From Verrucomicrobiota bacterium (lineage in GTDB: Bacteria; Verrucomicrobiota; Verrucomicrobiia; Opitutales; Seribacteraceae), in the NCBI GenBank assembly GCA_014382645.1, contig JACNJI010000199.1:1-10217 (forward strand): DNA of 10,217 nucleotides, read 5' to 3'. Below the pieces are notes generated by a model. It saw only the letters and a list, made by a program, of their open reading frames with translations, ran no database searches and was not told the DNA's origin. This document shows, piece by piece, positions 6,187 through 10,217 of this stretch. Position 1 is the stretch's first letter. Every line of letters begins with the position of its first letter. The translations under genes and the position numbers were made by a program.

Positions 6187-7184
6187 TCGTCGCCTTCCTT
6201 CTCCTCAAAGTCGGGGCGTTTGCCAAGTTTCACTTTGGCGGTCATTTCTTTTTCGTCTCGAAGATAATCTATTATGACTGATTCGCCGGGACCGGTTGTG
6301 GCAATGGCGATCGTGAGTTCCTCTCGTGTGTCAATGACGTCTCCATTTACCTTCACGATTATATCACCTTCCCTCAGACGAGCTTTTTTTGCAGCTGAAT
6401 CCTCGACGACTTCGATCACTTTTAGGCCTTTCTCGGTTTCTTTGCATCCTACACCTAAGAAACCACCTTCCTTTAGACTTCTTTGCGTCAACAGATCTTC
6501 TTCCCGAAAGGATTTCCAGTTTGCGTGAAAAGCCTCTATTGGAGCATGAAAATTTTGGTCGTCCTTCTTGGATATACGGCTGTGTATCCCGATTACCCGA
6601 CCGTTGAAATCGAAGAGCGGTCCTCCCGAGTCACCTCCTAGAAGACGGCTATCCGTTTGAATAGTTTCGTCTTCTTTGGCGATAATTCGGCCAAGGCGAA
6701 CTATGATTCCGCGTTCCTTGTCGAATCCACCGGGATGACCAAGAGCGAAACACCAATCCCCGATTTTAGAGGAACCTCGTTCGGCCATAGGGGCAACCGG
6801 CCAATCTCCTTCATCCGTGATTTCAGCCATACCAGCATCCGAAATTTCTGAACCACCCAATGTAATTGCATTGACTTGCTTTCCATCCGGCAGCCTCACT
6901 TTTACTCGCTTGCCCCTTTTCCCGATCACATGAGCGGCGGTTAGGATCATTCCATCTTCTGAGACGATTACACCACTGCCTGCGCCTCCACCGCTTTCTA
7001 TGGCGACCACTGCTTTTTTAGCTTCGGGCAGGATTTTGCGAAGGCGTTCCTGAATGGCTAGCAGGTCTTCCTGGTTTTCGGGGAAAGGTTTTTCCCACGC
7101 TTTCAGTTCCTCGGCCTTTAGGCATAGGGACAATGCGGCCAAGGGTATGACTGCTAGAAAAGTGATCTGCCAATAATTCGACAC
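6183..7184 (-). CDS. HtrA/Deg-like exported serine protease with one PDZ domain
   Basis: The protein has 333 residues. Residues 1-24 are a signal peptide (ITFLAVIPLAALSLCLKA, then EE). The trypsin-like domain covers about 50-225 with an apparently intact triad: His85 in LTAAHVIG, Asp116 in ISDAGMAEI, Ser186 in LGGDSGGPL. GDWCFALGHPGG and TIQTDSRLLGGDSGG are typical of HtrA/S1C proteases. A single PDZ domain follows at about 240-322 (GGFLGVGCKE, VVEDSAAKKARLREGDIIV, VNGDVIDTREELTIAI), with an acidic tail KEGDE. It should cleave or quality-control proteins in the periplasm. It is short compared with DegP because it has one PDZ and no long regulatory loop. GTG 7184 is the first possible start after an in-frame TAA at 7193-7191. 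No Shine-Dalgarno sequence is visible and the proposed promoter leaves almost no leader. It is followed without a gap by the pseudoprotease. Confidence 0.92.
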   Translation of the reverse strand: MSNYWQITFLAVIPLAALSLCLKAEELKAWEKPFPENQEDLLAIQERLRKILPEAKKAVVAIESGGGAGSGVIVSEDGMILTAAHVIGKRGKRVKVRLPDGKQVNAITLGGSEISDAGMAEITDEGDWPVAPMAERGSSKIGDWCFALGHPGGFDKERGIIVRLGRIIAKEDETIQTDSRLLGGDSGGPLFDFNGRVIGIHSRISKKDDQNFHAPIEAFHANWKSFREEDLLTQRSLKEGGFLGVGCKETEKGLKVIEVVEDSAAKKARLREGDIIVKVNGDVIDTREELTIAIATTGPGESVIIDYLRDEKEMTAKVKLGKRPDFEEKEGDE

Positions 7185-7193
7185 TGTTAATTA

Positions 7194-7221
7194 ATTATGC
7201 CCCTGATTGAATATGTCGCAA
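7194..7221 (-). promoter_or_regulatory. Candidate sigma70 promoter for the protease pair
   Basis: On the minus strand, TTGCGA (7221-7216, 4 of 6 to TTGACA), a 16-nt spacer and CATAAT (7199-7194, 5 of 6 to TATAAT) make the best promoter match I found. Transcription would start around 7188-7185, only a few bases before the GTG at 7184, so the message would be leaderless or nearly so. This agrees with the lack of a ribosome binding site. Confidence 0.4.
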
Positions 7222-7288
7222 ATGGTTTCAGCAAAAAACTCGAAATAAATCGTCCATGTTGCAGCCTAATGGATAGCCATTCCGTATG

Positions 7289-7930
7289 CTATCTTTCACA
7301 AGACAGCTCATTGCCGGTCATTCGAAAAACGACGTCTGCCAAATTTTCAACTTCTCGTTTGTTGTGAGTGATGTGCAGAACGGTTACCCCCGTCCCTTTT
7401 GCCGTTTGCACCAGCAATTCGTAAATTTCATCATGGGTCTCATCGTCGAGTGCGCTCAGTGGCTCATCTAGGCATAGGTATCTGGGACGAATGGAAAGAG
7501 CTCTTCCCAGTGCAACTCTCTGGCGTTCCCCTCCGCTTAAGGCATCGGGCATGCGATCCAGTAGATGAGAAACTCCCAGCCTTTCGGCCAGTTCCTCGAC
7601 TCGCTCCTTAATTTGCTTTGGTTCGGCTTTTCGCAGAACAAGAGCAAACGCCAATTGCCTAGCCACGCTAAGATGCGGAAATAGCGCCCCGTCCTGCGGT
7701 ACGTAACCTACGCCGCGTTCTCCGGGTTTGAGGTTCGTCACGTCTTTTGTCCCTAGCAGGATTTTACCACTGGTAATCGGTCTAAGGCCGCACACGGCTT
7801 CGAGAAGGGTTGTCTTTCCGCAACCGCTTCTACCCACGAGAATCCCGTATGCTCCTTCCGGCAATTTGAAAGAAATGTCGGAAAGAGAGAATTCTCCCTG
7901 TCGAACATGTAGATTTTCTACTGATATCAT
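7289..7930 (-). CDS. modC: Molybdate-type ABC importer ATP-binding subunit (minimal, no TOBE domain)
   Basis: At 213 residues this is a bare nucleotide-binding domain with all motifs: Walker A GRSGCGKTT (33-41), Q-loop YVPQDGALFPH (Gln79), signature LSGGERQRVALGRAL (131-145), Walker B YLCLDEP with catalytic Glu156, D-loop SALDD, and switch His189 in HITH. The sequence is of the molybdate/sulfate/iron importer type. E. coli ModC-like proteins are about 350 residues with a C-terminal mop/TOBE oxyanion-binding domain; here the chain ends right after the NBD (NELSCER), so that regulatory part is absent. It overlaps the permease stop by ATGA, so translation should be coupled. The symbol is inferred from the permease next door; the substrate could be another oxyanion. 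Confidence 0.85.
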   Translation of the reverse strand: MISVENLHVRQGEFSLSDISFKLPEGAYGILVGRSGCGKTTLLEAVCGLRPITSGKILLGTKDVTNLKPGERGVGYVPQDGALFPHLSVARQLAFALVLRKAEPKQIKERVEELAERLGVSHLLDRMPDALSGGERQRVALGRALSIRPRYLCLDEPLSALDDETHDEIYELLVQTAKGTGVTVLHITHNKREVENLADVVFRMTGNELSCER

Positions 7931-8757
7931 GGTTCCAAGCGTTTCATGCCCATGAGGCGGGAGGTAACCAGCACTGCGGCAGCCGCAAATATCATAATTA
8001 GAGAAATCGCCAACATGCCTTTTAGATTTCCCGCTTGCATCTCGAGATAGACTGAGGTTGGAAGGACTTCAGTTCTCATGCGGGTGGATCCGGCAAATAC
8101 TAAAATAGGGCCGAACTCGCCTAGCGATCTCGCCCAAGCAAGGGTGCCCGCCGCCAGAATCCCTCTTTTCGCCTGAGGCATGACGACGAGCCAAAAGGCT
8201 TTGCCTCGGTTGCAGCCCAAGGTAAGAGCCACTTTTTCATAACGGGTCGGTATCTGGTCGAATGAGATGCGCATGGCTCTTGCGGCAAAGGCGCATGCAA
8301 CCATGAATTGAGCTAGAATGACTGCAGGGATTTCGAATACGACCCATTGGCTAGTCCACGAAAAAGGTGCAAAATTAAATAGTGCCAACAGAGATATGCC
8401 AATGACCAGAGGAGGCAATACGATCGGAATGTCCAAAACCGTATCAAGCAAGCGTTTTCCCGGGAAGTCGAAGCGGGAGGTTAGGTAGCCTAGCGGAACC
8501 GCGACCCATAGGGACAGTAACGTAGAGAGAGAGCAAGAAAGTAGGCTAAGCCCAATGGAATATTGAATTTCTTTGCTTCGCAGGGCAGACAACATCGACT
8601 CGGCGTCCACGTAGGCAAGGTCTGCCGCAATCATGGCGACGATGATCACTACATAGGTTCCGCTTAGGATTGAGAGCCCGACAATGAATGGTACGTCCGA
8701 CCCCGGTCGAAAGCCGGGTGAGTCTGTAACGACATTGCCGTTAGTCGATTGCATCAT
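7927..8757 (-). CDS. modB: Molybdate-type ABC importer permease subunit
   Basis: A 276-residue inner-membrane permease with hydrophobic segments around residues 24-48, 66-92, 106-127, 141-161 and 246-265. ModB-type motifs are clear: LDIPIVLPPLVIGISLLAL at 108-126, and the EAA loop YEKVALTLGCNRGKAFWLVV (173-192) then MPQAKRGILAAGTLAWARSLGEFGP, where SLGEFG is typical of the molybdate/sulfate permease family. LPTSVYLEMQAGNLKG follows. An N-terminal extension of about 22 polar residues precedes the first TM. The tandem ATG ATG start sits 15 nt after the binding-protein stop, with no strong ribosome binding site. It should form a homodimer with two ATPase subunits and receive substrate from the duplicated binding protein. 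Confidence 0.88.
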   Translation of the reverse strand: MMQSTNGNVVTDSPGFRPGSDVPFIVGLSILSGTYVVIIVAMIAADLAYVDAESMLSALRSKEIQYSIGLSLLSCSLSTLLSLWVAVPLGYLTSRFDFPGKRLLDTVLDIPIVLPPLVIGISLLALFNFAPFSWTSQWVVFEIPAVILAQFMVACAFAARAMRISFDQIPTRYEKVALTLGCNRGKAFWLVVMPQAKRGILAAGTLAWARSLGEFGPILVFAGSTRMRTEVLPTSVYLEMQAGNLKGMLAISLIMIFAAAAVLVTSRLMGMKRLEP

Positions 8758-8772
8758 CGAAAAGTTTCGACT

Positions 8773-10217
8773 TTAGTTTACTTTTGCATCCTCCGCTTTC
8801 CAGCGGAAGCCGGCATTCAGAAAACGCGCTTTGGAGTCAAGGGAAGTTATGGCCTCGACTAGCCGTCCAGTCATATGGGGGAACGCACTGTTATCGTAAA
8901 CGGCAATGTTTTGCGTTGCTCGGGCGATAGGGTCATTGATGGCAATCGTCTCGAATTGGCCTTTGCTTAGGTTTTGGCAATTCGCCAGGTATACGAGGGC
9001 GATGTCCAGTTTGGGATGACCTTCCATTTGCAAAATTAATTCATGGGCCGTGGGAGTGGTTACTTCCCATGTTCCGTTTGCCTTGATTTTCTCGTTTACA
9101 CCAGCCTTTGCAAGGAGCTGCCAGGTGAGGTCTCCCAGCGTGGAGATTTTTTGATCCGTGGTGCCTAGAGATAAATCTTGCCGACCGAGGTCTTCGAGAG
9201 TCCGTAAGTTCTTTGGGTTCCCTTTGCGGACAAGCATTACGATGTCCGTGCTTGAGACGTCGCGAGCACCGCTGAATAGCGAATCGACCTTCCCCATATA
9301 GGAGGCATCGCATGTGAGAAAGGCATCGGGCATGGCTGTCTTCGCTTTGCTCATGTCAATGGCTTTGATGTTGGCGACGAGCGAGCCACAGCCGGCAAAT
9401 TGCTCGATGATCGCACAGCCTTCTCTCTTCTCAAAATCCCTCAAGGTTTGAGTAACTGCTTCTCGATTAACTCCGCCGCAATAAATGATTAGTTCGGGCT
9501 TCTCTTTCCATTTATCTCCTGCGACTCCCATGAAGTGATGTTTTGCGAAGTGCATTTGACCCTTCGATGGCGCAGCGAGATATCGAGCGAAAAAAAGAGC
9601 TTGTCTGGCTTTTTGCGAAGAAGATGAAACATTTGCCGTTATGCGGGAGCTAACGTTAGCCAATTCGGGAAGGTTGTGTATCTTGAGGCCGAATTGTTTT
9701 GCGGTGGTGTTCCAAAGAAAGCCGGCTTGCACGATATCTGAGGCGACGACCGCGGCCGCCGCATCGGTCACGCGAGGTGAAGCGGTTTTCTTTGCTGCGT
9801 CGAACATTTCCCACTTGCCGAGCTTTTCAAGAGTGGCCTTGGTTGTTTTTCCGACACCGGCAGCTTCATTGCAAAGAACAAAGGGCACTTCCAGCGCGAG
9901 GAATTCATCCAATGACGAAAAGGCTAAATTTTCTTTTGGGGATGAGGCTATAACGAGATTGAAAGAGGCCAACTGAATGGATTCGGCCGTGAGCCCTTTT
10001 TCTCGAGCTCGGTTGGCGAAAGATAGATCGGCGGGGGTATAAAGGGCAGCTCGGGGTTTGTTGCTGTCCCGGTCAAGATGCAATTTGCCCTCAAGCGCAC
10101 CACTTGAATCGTTGTCGAGTGTTATCTTTTTTTCGAATTTTTTTTTAAAAGAGGTAGCGGCTTCTTCCACGGGCTTCCGTATTCCTGCCGCGCAATAGAC
10201 GATCAAGTCTTCGGGCG
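8773..10217 (-). CDS. Tandem-duplicated ModA-like periplasmic binding protein, N-terminus off the window
   Basis: The frame is open to the right edge. Codons before TTG 10206 read Pro-Glu-Asp, and the TTG aligns with an internal Leu of the second repeat, so it is not the start; the signal peptide lies outside. Numbering from that TTG, repeat 1 (1 to about 237) begins LIVYCAAGIRKPVEEAATSF and repeat 2 (about 238-477) begins LIIYCGGVNREAVTQTLRDF. Both have a ModA-like plan. In repeat 2: CGSLVANI, DAFLTCDASYMGKV, DIVMLVRKGNPKNLRTLEDL, and the C-terminal ITSLDSKARFLNAGFRW. Repeat 1 has the matching NLVIASSPKENLAFSSLDEF and ARYLAAPSKGQMHFAKHHFMG. ModA is normally about 250 residues, so this is two binding folds in one chain. 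Located just upstream of the permease and ATPase, it should capture the oxyanion; whether both lobes bind ligand is unknown. Repeat 1 shows more loss of the typical ligand-loop residues. Confidence 0.85.
   Translation of the reverse strand, partial: PEDLIVYCAAGIRKPVEEAATSFKKKFEKKITLDNDSSGALEGKLHLDRDSNKPRAALYTPADLSFANRAREKGLTAESIQLASFNLVIASSPKENLAFSSLDEFLALEVPFVLCNEAAGVGKTTKATLEKLGKWEMFDAAKKTASPRVTDAAAAVVASDIVQAGFLWNTTAKQFGLKIHNLPELANVSSRITANVSSSSQKARQALFFARYLAAPSKGQMHFAKHHFMGVAGDKWKEKPELIIYCGGVNREAVTQTLRDFEKREGCAIIEQFAGCGSLVANIKAIDMSKAKTAMPDAFLTCDASYMGKVDSLFSGARDVSSTDIVMLVRKGNPKNLRTLEDLGRQDLSLGTTDQKISTLGDLTWQLLAKAGVNEKIKANGTWEVTTPTAHELILQMEGHPKLDIALVYLANCQNLSKGQFETIAINDPIARATQNIAVYDNSAFPHMTGRLVEAITSLDSKARFLNAGFRWKAEDAKVN

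Noticed and set aside
5809..6267. A plus-strand open frame of about 152 codons
   Set aside because: It is antisense to the N-terminal half of the pseudoprotease and the tail of the active protease, with no ribosome binding site or recognisable domain.
7266..7282. Possible intrinsic terminator after the ATPase gene (AATGG, CTAT, CCATT on the minus strand)
   Set aside because: The stem is only 5 bp and AT-rich and no T-tract follows directly; the nearest T runs are about 20 nt or more further on.
10204..10206. TTG as the start codon of the binding protein
   Set aside because: The frame stays open upstream (Pro-Glu-Asp), and this codon aligns with an internal Leu at the start of the second repeat, so the real start lies beyond the window.

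Overview
The window looks like chromosomal DNA from a Gram-negative bacterium, most likely of the Planctomycetes-Verrucomicrobia-Chlamydiae group and probably a Verrucomicrobiota (Opitutae-like) member. The pointers are a secreted SHD1 plus PQQ-propeller protein, a histidine kinase whose H-box continues as INSPSQFVNDN, a response regulator with a degenerate HD domain, a lipoprotein with a formylglycine-generating-enzyme-like domain, and paired trypsin/PDZ proteins. GC content is moderate. This placement is inferred from gene content only. I see no tRNA, rRNA, CRISPR array, insertion sequence or phage gene, and no gene-free stretch longer than about 240 bp.

Layout. (1) 1-786, minus: the N-terminal part of a secreted SHD1/PQQ beta-propeller protein. 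Its homology stops abruptly near base 87, and bases 2-88 instead encode, on the plus strand, a clean Walker A (P-loop) peptide. The left end is therefore a join between unrelated sequences. (2) 787-1028: a divergent intergenic region. (3) 1029-5167, plus: a three-gene signalling set, consisting of a REC plus HD-like response regulator, a two-TM sensor histidine kinase, and a lipoprotein with an FGE-sulfatase-type domain that overlaps the kinase stop codon. (4) 5191-7184, minus: two exported trypsin/PDZ proteins overlapping by ATGA. The upstream one has an intact His-Asp-Ser triad. The downstream one has lost His and Ser, and its PDZ domain appears to sit inside the protease fold. (5) 7289-10217, minus: a molybdate-type ABC importer in the order binding protein, permease, ATPase. 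The binding protein is a tandem duplication of the ModA-like fold and runs off the right edge. The ATPase is minimal, with no TOBE domain.

How the parts work together. The kinase and regulator should form a phosphorelay that senses something in the periplasm. The adjacent lipoprotein may act in the same envelope process, although this rests on gene order alone. The two protease-like proteins are probably co-translated, which suggests an active enzyme paired with a non-catalytic partner or scaffold. The ABC genes should form one oxyanion uptake system, with molybdate the default guess and tungstate or sulfate not excluded.

The most notable points are the pseudoprotease with a PDZ domain inserted between its two barrels, its co-translation with an active paralogue, the duplicated binding protein, and the P-loop/PQQ junction at the left edge, which could be an assembly chimera.
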